Assembly (NCBI RefSeq): GCF_000247695.1
Contig: NW_004624781.1
Coordinates: 6,993,521 to 7,057,520 of the forward strand
Reading direction: 5' to 3'
DNA length: 64,000 nucleotides
Source: Heterocephalus glaber
Lineage: Eukaryota; Chordata; Mammalia; Rodentia; Bathyergidae
Position 1 is the stretch's first letter, and each line of letters opens with the position of its first letter. Shown piece by piece: positions 12,301-21,300 of this stretch. The notes beneath the pieces were generated by a model. It did not search any database and was not told the DNA's origin. It saw only the letters and a list, made by a program, of their open reading frames with translations. Position numbers and translations under genes: made by a program.

Positions 12301-12648
12301 TTGAGGGTCAAAGAGAATGGACCATCAGCTGCACACTGAGGAAGTGCTCAAGGAAGAGGGTACATTTCAGGAGCACTGGTCTTCACTTTATTTCAGGAGC
12401 TGAACCGTCTACGAAAGGCCGCACTGGCCTTTGGCTTCCTGGACCTGCTGAAGGGCGTGGCTGACATGCTGGAGCGGGAGTGCACGCTGCTGCCCGACAC
12501 GGCGCACCCTGATGCTGCCTTCCAGCTGACCCATGCCGCCCAGCAACTCAAGCTGGCCAGCACCAGCACCTCCGAGTACGCTGCATATGACCATAACATC
12601 ACCCCTTTGCACACGGACTTCTCTGGGAGCAGCACGGAGAGAATGTGA
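200..12648 (+). CDS. INTS14: INTS14 (Integrator complex subunit 14), C-terminal part, four exons
   Basis: Coding exons are 200-333, 7427-7545, 10761-10826 and 12397-12648 (stop TGA 12646-12648). They join in frame to give about 189 residues, roughly residues 330-518 if the protein has the family length of about 518. I recognise it by the C-terminal sequence from LEWHGMLYSQ through RSYAQNVTVWIKPSG and LNRLRKAALAFGF to STERM. INTS14 is a nuclear Integrator subunit that pairs with INTS13. Integrator cleaves snRNA and attenuated Pol II transcripts. The N-terminal VWA domain lies upstream of the window; the visible part covers the end of the beta-barrel region and the helical C-terminal region. 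All junctions are GT-AG, with phases 1, 0 and 0 for the three introns. No break is seen. The last exon is GC-rich. HACD3 converges from the other strand. Confidence 0.93.
585..702 (-). mobile_element. B1 SINE, diverged
   Basis: Reverse orientation: poly-T-like head, CTCCTGCCTCAGCC and an ACCATCATACCTGGG end, within INTS14 intron. The first of the old B1 monomers (7SL-derived, about 110-140 bases) in this window. Confidence 0.65.
1604..1688 (+). mobile_element. ID-like tRNA SINE (type A), abutting a B1
   Basis: Type A in these notes means a middle part reading GCCTGCCTCGCAAG. This copy has GATTTAGCTCA and TTCAATCCCCAGTACC. Its A-tail runs directly into a B1 of the same strand. Confidence 0.8.
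1689..1832 (+). mobile_element. B1 SINE
   Basis: Starts GCTGGGCATGGTGG and ends GAGACCCTATCTCAAAA plus an A-rich tail. Contains GAGGCTGAGGCAGGAGGATC. Confidence 0.8.
2016..2096 (+). mobile_element. ID-like SINE, type A
   Basis: Complete copy with target duplication ACCTTGT on both sides. The A box is changed to TAGCTAAGTGG. Confidence 0.8.
2690..2775. repeat. Polypyrimidine (CT-rich) tract
   Basis: About 85 bases almost only C and T on the + strand, directly before a reversed B1. Probably its degenerated tail. Confidence 0.7.
2776..2868 (-). mobile_element. B1 SINE, truncated
   Basis: Contains CCAGGCTAGTCTCAAACTCC and TACCTCAGCCCCTGGAGTAG in reverse orientation. Confidence 0.65.
2961..3057 (+). 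mobile_element. Old-type ID SINE
   Basis: Head GGGTGTAGCTTAGTGGTAGAGC, the classical rodent ID form rather than the GATTTAGC form, with a tail of repeated AAATA. Confidence 0.75.
3250..3338 (+). mobile_element. ID-like SINE, type A
   Basis: Complete, target duplication AGGAAACT. The A-tail is interrupted by one G. Confidence 0.82.
3664..3748 (+). mobile_element. Old-type ID SINE with internal duplication
   Basis: TATAGCTCAGTGGTAGAGC head and GTTGATCCCCAGCACCAC end. A repeat of CCTAATAATA sits in the middle. Confidence 0.7.
3955..4045 (+). mobile_element. ID-like SINE, type A
   Basis: Complete, with a 14-base target duplication ATTCTTGCTGCTCT and a long pure A-tail, so relatively young. Confidence 0.88.
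4120..4280 (-). mobile_element. hAT-like DNA transposon fragment
   Basis: AAATAAAGTTTTATTGAGACAC and TATCTACAGCTGCC match a common mammalian hAT non-autonomous element, in the opposite orientation to the copy at 2500. Confidence 0.45.
4515..4720 (-). mobile_element. MIR-like fragment
   Basis: AACATTTTATTGAATTTAAC, GTGCCAAGCAC and CTCACAGCAATCTTATGGGG fit an old MIR in reverse. Confidence 0.45.
4721..5640. other. AT-rich intron sequence, possible LINE-1 fragment at 5020-5640
   Basis: Mostly anonymous. The T-rich part resembles antisense L1 but I cannot place it firmly. Contains an alternating purine-pyrimidine CA/TG stretch at 5424-5460. Confidence 0.3.
5641..6737. other. INTS14 intron, MIR at about 5860-6000
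   Basis: 5860-6000 matches sense MIR (GAGCCTCAGTCTTCCTC, then TAGGGTTGCC and GACACATAGT). The rest, to 6737, shows no gene or repeat I recognise. Confidence 0.5.
6738..6880. mobile_element. hAT-like MITE with inverted ends
   Basis: Ends CCTGTGCTGCCTAAC and, reversed, CCTGTGCTATCTAA. Internal TAGCCACTGGCCACATG. About 140 bases with an AT-rich core, a short internally deleted copy. Confidence 0.6.
6951..7121 (-). mobile_element. B1-ID dimer SINE
   Basis: ID half (ACTGGGGATCAAACCC to CATCCCCAGCCC) followed by the B1 half, in reverse. The ID half is short, lacking most of the box A to box B middle. Confidence 0.75.
7427..7545 (+). CDS. INTS14: INTS14 coding exon
   Basis: 119 nt. The acceptor is TTTCTTTAAG and the donor is CAG|GTAACA. 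The G left by the previous exon completes Asp (G|AT). It encodes AKENPYGEDDNKSPF through VWIKPSGLQ. Confidence 0.93.
7546..8490 (+). other. INTS14 intron, no clear feature
   Basis: Unique-looking sequence. Nothing recognised. Confidence 0.5.
9047..9135 (+). mobile_element. ID-like SINE, type A, in LINE-1
   Basis: Target duplication AAGAATTGGRGTTG. The 3' GGTACC is lost, so the box B region runs straight into the A-tail. Confidence 0.82.
9161..9288 (-). mobile_element. B1 SINE in LINE-1
   Basis: Reverse; GAGACAGGGTCTTGC start and a CACCATACCTGGC end. Confidence 0.78.
9491..9558 (+). mobile_element. Old-type ID SINE, in LINE-1
   Basis: TGTAGCTCAGTGGTACAG head, with GTRCATCTTT on both sides as target duplication. 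Confidence 0.65.
9757..9822 (-). mobile_element. Old-type ID SINE, in LINE-1
   Basis: Reverse; AATTGAACCCAGGGCC and CTACTACCGAGCTACACC. Confidence 0.65.
9871..9960. mobile_element. Fold-back B1
   Basis: A reversed B1 end (TTTTTGAGGCAGGGTCTC) is followed at once by a forward B1 end (AAGACCCTGTCTCAAAA). The two arms pair as a hairpin. Confidence 0.55.
10395..10565 (-). mobile_element. B1-ID dimer SINE
   Basis: ID remnant (CTGGGATTGAACCCAAGG) followed by a reversed B1 ending CACCATGCCTGAC. Confidence 0.7.
10761..10826 (+). CDS. INTS14: INTS14 coding exon (66 nt)
   Basis: Symmetric phase-0 exon of 22 codons, TDVQKILRNARKLPEKTQ to FYK. The acceptor is CTCTCAATAG and the donor is AAG|GTGAGC. Because it is in phase and short, skipping it would keep the frame. 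Confidence 0.92.
10827..12396 (+). other. Last INTS14 intron, repeat-poor
   Basis: About 1.57 kb without any SINE or clear gene signal. Confidence 0.55.
12397..12648 (+). CDS. INTS14: INTS14 last coding exon
   Basis: 84 codons including TGA. The acceptor is TTATTTCAG. It encodes ELNRLRKAALAFGFLDLLKG and ends GSSTERM. The exon is GC-rich and ends in the 3' UTR. Confidence 0.94.
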   Translation, partial: ELNRLRKAALAFGFLDLLKGVADMLERECTLLPDTAHPDAAFQLTHAAQQLKLASTSTSEYAAYDHNITPLHTDFSGSSTERM

Positions 12649-13225
12649 ACTGACTTAGGGAGTTGTTTTTTAATTTCAACTGAAAAGGACTTCTAGTATA
12701 TTCACCTCTGACACAACCACCCAGGGACCTTCCCAAGGTTGCCTCAGAAGCACCACTTGCTGGCTGGAATGGCTGCTCCAGGGAGGGGTTGCAGGGGGAA
12801 CAAAGGGGGCTGGCTGGTTGGTTTGAACCCCAGCTTGGTGTCTTGGTGTCTCTAAGCTGTTGCTCCCATGAGGGACGCATCTCAGGAATCTTCAGTGGCG
12901 GAGCAGAGCTCCCACCTTCCTCTTCCTCAGGAAATGGGCACAGGCTCCTGATTCCTGAGAGTATCCCTTGTCCAAGTTGTATCTCAGTAGTAAGGACATT
13001 TTCAAGCTGCTTTGCAGGTGTAGCCCAGGCTGCTTGGGACTTGCTAAGGACAAACCGAGGAGTATCACTGAGTTCCAGAATTTTGCTTAGAACTTGGTAA
13101 AATATGATAGTAATCTTTGGGTGCTTTTGGTGTATCTTGAGATACAAACTTTTAAACAGCAACCACATACATGTAAAATGATTCCTGTTTTTTTAATGAA
13201 AATAAAATAGTTGATTTTCTATGAC
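12649..13225 (+). other. INTS14: INTS14 3' UTR
   Basis: Non-coding stretch after the stop codon with no recognisable interspersed repeat. An AATAAA follows at 13201-13206, so cleavage is expected at about 13,220-13,230. The end coordinate is estimated from that hexamer. Confidence 0.7.
13201..13206 (+). terminator. INTS14 poly(A) signal AATAAA
   Basis: Canonical hexamer 553 bases after the stop codon, in an AT-rich stretch followed by a T-rich segment. It is the first AATAAA after the INTS14 stop. Confidence 0.75.
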
Positions 13226-13630
13226 ACTTCCACTGAGAAACTAATGGTCCTTTGTCCCTTGGTCTGACCTGTCACCTGAATATAGTAGCGCAGGTTCATA
13301 AATCCAGAAGTTGAGAGTCCATACTGACTTCTTTGTCCAATTCTGATTAGACTCTGCTGGCTGTGCCAGCTTCTGGCCAGCAGGTCCAGGCAGAGTGCTA
13401 CTTGGAGTCAGCCAGCTTCTGAGTCATCTGCTAGCTTCAAGACCTTGTGCAAGGTGTGCAACTTCTGCAGGTTTTATTTAAGTCAACAATGCTTTTCTAG
13501 CCAGACTACACCTTCATTCAGAACTCCCTCAGGCTTCAACCAGAAGTTTTTGGTTTACTCTGCTGAACTACTAGATATTTTGCCTAAACAAGCTTGAAAA
13601 CTATTAAATAACATTAAAGAACGAGTTACT
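13226..13630. other. Gap between convergent genes INTS14 and HACD3
   Basis: About 400 bases of unique sequence with no SINE. It contains a minus-strand AATAAA at 13473-13478, which could be an additional distal HACD3 poly(A) site. Confidence 0.6.
13473..13478 (-). terminator. Candidate distal HACD3 poly(A) signal AATAAA
   Basis: TTTATT on the + strand. Its use would extend the HACD3 3' UTR to about 1.77 kb and leave about 230 bases to the INTS14 end. Which signal is used cannot be told from sequence. Confidence 0.4.
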
Positions 13631-15224
13631 AGGATTTTGATTGCAAATGTTTTAATATAAACACACAGTCTTCCTCAGACAGCGATAAAGGGGTTCCTAA
13701 CAATCACTAGGAATACAGGGCTTTGCCAGAAGGATGTAGCATCATCTACTACAAAGCTGATCAGCCTGGTTACAGAGTCAGGTGAGAGGAGATCAGAAGT
13801 CAGTACACACAGGTGTTGACAGAAGTTACAGACATGCAAGATGCCCTTCAGTGCAATGAGTTTTTAAAACATCAGTCACCTTCTGCTAATTGGATGCTTT
13901 AGATCAAAGCTGACCAAGACTCCTTTCTCCTAGGGACACGGGATGGCAGAACACAAAGCGCAACTGTGCCTTAAATTCTTTTAACCCAAGTGTCACTTCT
14001 AGCACTTATTTTACCTGGTTTATGTGGAATGTACTGGAGGAAACCGATGTGTTTTTACAATGGGCAACCATAATGGCTAGACTTTCTTCAGTTCCCCTGG
14101 TTTGGGTTTCCTGCCAGGACTCCTTGTTAAAGGACCAACAGGTCATTCCCCAGCCAAAGTTCCTGCTCTGTTTTCAGTGTCCTACTGCAGACAGTTAAAA
14201 AAAAACCAATCCAACAACAGCAGAAAAAACGTGTTTTTGAGGTTAAAAATGTACAGCCTCCCCACTCAGAGAAGTATGCAAGAAATGGACTCACCCAGGA
14301 CAAGGAAACGAAGGCTGACTTTCAGTCTGTGCCCAGATTAGACAGTTCTGTAGGCAGGCAGGGCCTACTCCAGTCTGGCCTCTGAACTGACTTTGCAGTG
14401 TTCCAAGGCTACATTTTGAGCAGCTGTATCAGTGCCAGTTTGACCAACATGTTTGCATTCTTTTCTGACCCCTGTAGCCACCTGAATTTCGAACTAATAA
14501 TCTGTTTTCTAAACACAGTCTCCTCTTTCTTTAGAGTTGAACAGTCCTGATTTACCTAGGAATGAAGTGACCATGGTGTTCCAAGGTTCTGCTTGGTTTC
14601 TCTCAAGTCGCCTTTGCCTCTTCAATGCCCACACTGGTAAGCACTAGTAATAAGCACTGTGGTCTGTTAGGCTGGGTGCCAAACTGCTGTCCAGCCCCAC
14701 TGTGACTCAGAGACTTGTTGGTGACCAAGCACATTTGATTTCAAAGTCAGTGCCACCCTACTACACAAATCACCCTGTGGGTACAGAATATTAGGTCCTG
14801 CCTGAGTCGCTTTAAGTACTAACATTCTATAGCACAAAATAGTCTTGCTTTTTTTCCTACTAATGGGGAGAAAGAACAAATCCCAGCTGTAATAGTGGTC
14901 AGTACCTGTAGGGACAGAGCACTGGGACAGTATCTCCAGCATGTAAAGAGCAGACGGGACACAGAGTAGGGTGGGGCTGAGCCTTTTGCTGTCATTATCT
15001 GCATACACAAGAATGAACCTGTTGGCGGATAGCAGGAATCCATGTCATGCAAGTACTACACTAAGATAATACAGTAAATTCAGGAATGTTACCGCAGAAA
15101 GGGAGATAGCCTCACTGAGAATTCAATTAACTTTAAAAAAACTTTTACATCAGTACAAGAAGGTAAAACAGTAAGAATCATAGATTAGGCTCAAACTGGC
15201 AAGAAGCCTTCTAAATCTCTCTGA
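13630..15224 (-). other. HACD3: HACD3 3' UTR
   Basis: Runs from the TAA at 15225-15227 to the predicted poly(A) site. No SINE interrupts it, in contrast to the neighbouring intron, which fits purifying selection on an exon. The length of about 1.6 kb is estimated. Confidence 0.65.
13651..13656 (-). terminator. Candidate HACD3 poly(A) signal ATTAAA
   Basis: TTTAAT on the + strand, read as ATTAAA on the HACD3 strand, about 1.57 kb after the stop codon. A common variant hexamer in an A/T-rich context. Confidence 0.5.
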
Positions 15225-15301
15225 TTAGTGGACCTTTTTCTTTTTTTGTCCATAGCGCCGCCTGCGTTGTTTATAAAGGTGACGAAAATTTATATATAAC
15301 C
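15225..15301 (-). CDS. HACD3: HACD3 coding exon 11 with stop
   Basis: Encodes LYINFRHLYKQRRRRYG followed by QKKKKVH and TAA. The acceptor is CTTTTTCAG. Basic cytosolic tail ending in KKXX. Confidence 0.96.
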
Positions 15302-18300
15302 CTGAAAAAGAAAAAACAAGGTTGATTAGAAATGACAGTCTTTGTCTGTTGTAACCAGAAGCCCTTGGGGGCAGAAGGCAGATAACTCAAGCTGTGTTTT
15401 CATATCCCACAGCACTGTTTATTGTGGCTGCTCGGGAAGTACAACTTAGAACAAATCAGCAATGCATACCAGAGACAAGCCAGTTCCTCCCCTCGGGGTT
15501 ATAACTTCATTTTGTCCCAAATTTAATTATGAAAATTTCAAACAAAATCTTTGATGAACAAACATCTGCATTACACTTAACTTTGTGCTTATTTCCTTCA
15601 TCACATTCCTACTGCCTATTCGTCTAACTGTCCATCTCATTTCTGAGGCATTTCAAAGTTAAGTGCAGACACCGCTTCACCCCGACAGACTTCTCAAGTG
15701 CAGTGCAGTACTGTTGGTCTTTCCTCCCCTCGTGCATACAATGAAATGCACAAGTCTGAAGTGCAAAAATAACCTAATTTTTTTTTTTTTTTGGTACCAG
15801 GGATCGAACTCGGGTCCTTGCGCTTGCACAGCAGGTGGCGAAACCACTGAGCTAAATCCCAGGCCCAAAATAACGTAATTTTTAACTCAGGGCTCCCTCA
15901 AGAACACATTAGAGAACAGTCTAATAGGCATGGCATAAGCCAGGCGCACAGGTAGTCCCAGCTACTTGAGAGGCTGAGGCAGGAGGATCACTTAAGCTCA
16001 GGAGTTCAAGACCTACCTGACTGTGAGACCCCATTTCTAAATCATAAAGAGATAAAAGGTATGAGTCACTTTTGTAGGAAGTCCAATTCAGTGAAGTAGA
16101 AAACACAGGATTTCAGGATCAGAAAGAATTTTTTTTTTTTTGGTACCGGGGATCAAACTTGGGTCCTTGTGCTTGCACAGCAGGCAGTGAAACCACTGAG
16201 CTAAATCCCTGGCCCCAGAAAGAAATTTTAATCCTGTTTGACCACTGAGTAGATTCTGAGAAAGTTCTCAGCCTCCCCTCAACTTCATTTTTACAGTAGT
16301 ATTAGAAACATTTATTTACAAACTTATTGTAAGTATGACTGAATGTATGTACAGAAGTACTCTGATGTACATAGAAATGTCAAGTGATTGGCATACTGCT
16401 TCAAAGTTGTAAATGCAAATTTAGGACTTCTTCCCCACCCACCCCCACCCCGGTACCAAGGATTGAACTCAGGACCTTGTGATTGGAGGCAGGCGCAGCG
16501 CTACTGAGCTAATCCCTGGCCCAGAACTTAATTCTTTTTTTTTTTTTTTTTCGGTAGCGGGGCTCAAACTCAGGACCTTGTGCTTGCCAGGCAGGCAGTG
16601 GCACCACTGAGCTAAATCCCCGGCCCTGACTTAATTCATTTTGAAAAGTAAGAAAACAACTATTTATTCATTACAACAACTACATACAAAATCTTCCAAG
16701 TTAAGGTGCACAATACAAAGAAAAGATAACGTTAGAGCATATCAAAATATTTCTATCCCTCTAACTTTTTAGTAAAATATTTTAAATGTCCTTCCAATAC
16801 TTATCCCATTTCACTACTTTCATTATGCCCATGCCCAGAGCCTAGTTACCAGGCAAGAAGCTCTTTTAGCTTACTCCCTTCAAGGTCCAAAACATTTTAA
16901 CATTTTGGGTTAGAATCTTTCTGAAATAGGTTATATCCTTTGCTAAAAAAGAAAAGAAGAAGTAAAAACCTTCTGCAAGTGACCGGGGCTTGTATTGTAT
17001 GTTAGTAACTGTACCTCTGCCATGTGCTGATGCCCAGTGGGGCTCCTAAAGGTTCAGCCCCTTCTCCCCGATACTAAAGGCCCGAGAGCACCGGGCCTTC
17101 TAGCCTCTCAGGCTCCTCTCCATCTGGGGGAGCTGGCCTCTAAGAGTCCCAACACTCCTACCCTCCTGGAGTGTCATGCCTGTGCAGTCCCTCCAGTGTA
17201 CCGGGTGGCTGGTGTGACCGCACACCACTTCTGAAACTGGATTATAGGAGGCTCTGTGGCTCTGATGCTTCCTCTAGGGAAGCCAGGTCACGGCAGCTGA
17301 TGACAGCCATACACCTGAGCTTGTAACAGATCCTTGGGCCCAGCTGACAGGTTGGCTGAGCTTCTGCTGCAGACCTGAGCTGCAGACACCATGGGAGGCA
17401 TCGCTGTTTTCATTGGTTGCTGTGGGGTCCTGCTGTACCCTGGGCCCTAACTAACACCATCAGCTGTTGCATGATTCTCCTGCTAGCGGCCCACACAGCT
17501 CAACTTACTTAGGGCCACCTGGAGTGTTTTGTCAAACAAAGCAGGACACATAAATTATGACTGGGGAGTCTTACATCTAGAATCCCTGTAGTTACAGCTT
17601 TTCAATTTCTCACATTTGTAACAATTTAGGTTTACTTCTTTTTCCCTTTAGTTCTTAGTTTTTATGAATTAAGGCAAGACTTTTTACTTTATATAAATGT
17701 AAACTAGTAAGCAAGCAGGTCGCACAGGACCAGCAGGGCACTTCCTACGGTTACCTGGAAGGCTTTATGACAACCCTTGGCTCCTTCCTTCCTTGCTGCC
17801 AGCTGTACAGCCTGCTACCTCTCTACCATCTGAATAAGGGATACACTACTGAAACTAGTTAAAGATGAGCATTCTACTCTATTTTATTTACCTTTAAGTT
17901 TTTAAATTATGAGATGAGGTATTGCTATGTTGCCCAGACTAGCCTCAAACTCTTGGACTCAAGTGATTGTCCTGTCTCAGCCTCCCACTCAGTTGGGATA
18001 GGCATGTGCCACCATGCCTGGCTCCTACTCTATTTTAAAAGAGCTCCTAACACTGTTTTCAGCAAGAAATATCTTATGGTAGGCTGAGGCAGGAAGACTG
18101 CAAGTTTGAGCTCAGCCTGGGCAACTTCGCAAGATCCTGTCTCAAAAGTAAATAAATAAAAAATAAAAGGGTTGGAGATGTAACTTAGTGCAAAGGCCCT
18201 GAGTTTAAGCCTTCACCCCAGGGGTGGGGGTGGGGTGTCTTAATGGTATATTCCCATTACCAAGAGCACTTCAAGAACATGATTCCTTATTGACAACAAG

Positions 18301-21300
18301 AAATACATTCGCAGCCCTACCATTTGAACCATAGTAGTTACAATGACCTTAGTCATCCTTGGCAAGTAAATCTCCATATATGGGCAAGGGACCAATGTTG
18401 ATAAATTCCAACGAATGTGAAGGGATTCTCAAAGCAGATGTAGTTTATATGCTGATAGCAGGACAGAGTGGGTTATGGCATACAACTTTTTTCTTCATCC
18501 AGCAAGATATGCAACTTCCCACAACTTCCTTCAGCGATAGCCAGAAATAATATGGTAGGGGTGTGTGTGTGTGTATCTATATATATACATATATAGATGT
18601 GTATACATAAAAAAATTAAACATATATAAGTAGGTTCTCTTTTGGTCTGTTCTTATTTTCATTTTTTTTCCCTACTGATTATAGCTTATGTACAAGAAAT
18701 GCTTTGACTTAACACATTGTGTTTTTCCTCACCACCTTACCTCTATCATTACTCTTTATTTTTAAGACCATTGTAGTTGTAGGATTACACCCGTAGGATT
18801 TTAAATAGTTTACAGTAAGGCATTGTGCCACATAGTTCTGGTAAGGGCTTTAACTCATTAACAATTCTTCAGAAGACTGAGTTCCAAAATCATGACTTTT
18901 TTTATGTAGTCTTGCCAAGATTTTATTCCTGAACTGCTAGCATCTAGAGAATTTGGGGATTGAGAATAAAATAACAATTGCAGCTTTTATTAAGAAAAAA
19001 ACCCACATGATTCTTAGGAAAAAGTATTTCTATACCATAGCATATTCTCCTAGTGGGTTTGTTTTTGCAAAGTAAATTTTCTCTGCTTCTATGCTACTCT
19101 TTTAGAAAAAAAAGAGAATTCTTTTTGTTTTTTGTTTGGGTTTTTTTTTTTTTTTGGTCCTCGTGCTTGCAAGGCAGGCAGGGTGCCACTGAGCAAAATC
19201 CCCAGGCCTGGTTTGGTGTTTGAGACAGCATCTATGTTACTGCAGGCCAGCCTTGAACTCACTATGTAACTCAGGTTGGCCTGAACTCACAGCAATCCTC
19301 CCGCCTCAGCCTCCCAAGTGCTGAGATTACAGGCATGCACCACACACCCAGCTAAAAAGAGAAGTCTAAACTTTGAATCATTTAACTCTGCCCTCTAAGA
19401 AGTGACAAGGAAAATACTGTATCAGAGAGCCAATACTTACCTAAAAATAACATTATAAGATAAATCTGAAGAAAAAAGGAAAATCTAACTTTGATTTTCA
19501 TTGGATATGGCAATGTAAAACTGAATCTTCCGGTTTCATTGAACACTGGAATGGACTGGATCACTGACACAGCTGAAAACAGAGACAAGAACTTGTTAGG
19601 AGCAAATGAAAGCAGCACATCTAGTGACAGGCCATCCAGCCCCAGTGCCCCTAAGTTGGGTCTAGGAGTGCTGGAAACACCTCTCCTCCCTTTGTGCAGG
19701 AAGCTCCTGTTGCTCCTCTTTCCCCTCAAGTTTTCCAAAGAGGCCTTGGAGCCTCCAACAGGAAGATGGAGGCCAGTGGCACCAGGCTCCTGTTTCTTAG
19801 TCCCTAAAATGGCGGGAAATCCCTCCCAATTCATTCACTACAAGTCATTTAGGGCCGGGGATTTAGCTCAGTGGTGCCACCGCCTGCCTCGAAACCGCAA
19901 GGTCCCGAGTTCGATCCCCGGTACCAAAAAAAAAAAATGAAGTCATTTAATAAGAATGAACTCTAGAAAATTAAAAATATATAAACTGAAGCATGCAGTA
20001 CATGACTACTCGCTTCCAAATGTGACAGTGAGCTGCACTTCCTTGGAATACCATAGGTGCTGGGAACTAAGGAAGGTGGCCACAAGAAAGCAATCCCTGA
20101 AAAGCCCAACCCCCCATCTACCAGAAAGAGGCCAGCAGAGGCAGGAAGGGACTGGCCACTTAGGCACTGGGTACCCCTTGGACCTAGGTTATGAGACCTG
20201 GGGTTCCTGAAAATACCTTCTGCCAGGCATCCCAGGGGGTACAAGGGAATCCACACAGTGTAACGCAGCCACGTGAGTACCTTCCAGTCCATGTCAATAC
20301 AGGAAAGCATGTAGAAGGGGTACCTGTTGGGGACAAGGATGCAGTGTCAAGAGCCATCTGAGTTCTGAATACAGCCCAGAATATCATTCAGGGACACAGA
20401 GGAATCCATCCTCAACAATACATGGCTTCTTCAGAACAGGAAAGTCCTGGGCTGTCTACTCACAGCCCCATCAGGTGACTCTCTCAGGCAAGGACCCGAA
20501 GCCGAGGTCTCACAGGAAGCTCTCTGTCCAGCATGTGTGCTGGATGCTGACGTTTCTAGCTTTACTCCTAGCTCTGATCTATGTTCCCAGTGGGTGAAGA
20601 TGGCAGACTCTTTGTCTCTGGATAAATGAACTGTTATGCAAATTAAAATACACAAAAGGCCTCTAATCTAGAATCAGACTACTATATCATAATAAATCTA
20701 TTTCTTTCCAAATAGTCGAAGTTCACATTAAGGACCCATGTCTGTTCACCTTTGTTTTGGATGAAGCATGAGGGACGGAGGGACAGTCAGTGCCCTGGGA
20801 TACAGAGCATGGTTAAGGTACAACTCAGGCTGCTACGATTACTCCCTCTCATTAGCAAAAAAAAAAAAAAAAAAGTACATCCTCACCCACTTTGGGCAGG
20901 AGATTTAGCTTAGTGGTTTCACCGCCTGCTGCACAAGCGCAAGGATCCGAGTTCGATCCCCGGTACCAAAAAGTACATCATCCCTCTCATTAGTAACTGT
21001 CAAAATAACAGCAAACAAACCAAGAACTGGGCAGCCCATCTGCAAATCCTTGCTCCACTTGAATGAAGAGGGAAGCAAGGAACATGTGTAATCTGATACA
21101 GACAGCACTACTTACACTTGATCAGTTGTTTTTTTGGGTTTTTTTTTTGATACCAGGGATCGAACTCGGGTCCTTGCAGCCTTGTGCAGCAGGGGGCGAA
21201 ACCATTGAGCTAAATCCCCAGCCCACTGATCAGTTTCTTAAAATGGCCTTTCTTCCAATGGCAACTGAGAATGGAAGAATTGGGTAAGAGGCCAGCCCAA

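Noticed and set aside
12599..13168. 189-residue open frame on the minus strand
   Set aside because: It lies antisense to the INTS14 last exon and 3' UTR. GC-rich coding sequence often leaves such open antisense frames, and no protein family is recognised.
19491..19940. 149-residue + strand frame and its 150-residue minus partner
   Set aside because: The first 80 bases are antisense of HACD3 exon 10 and the end is an ID SINE. The only real coding part is the minus-strand exon.
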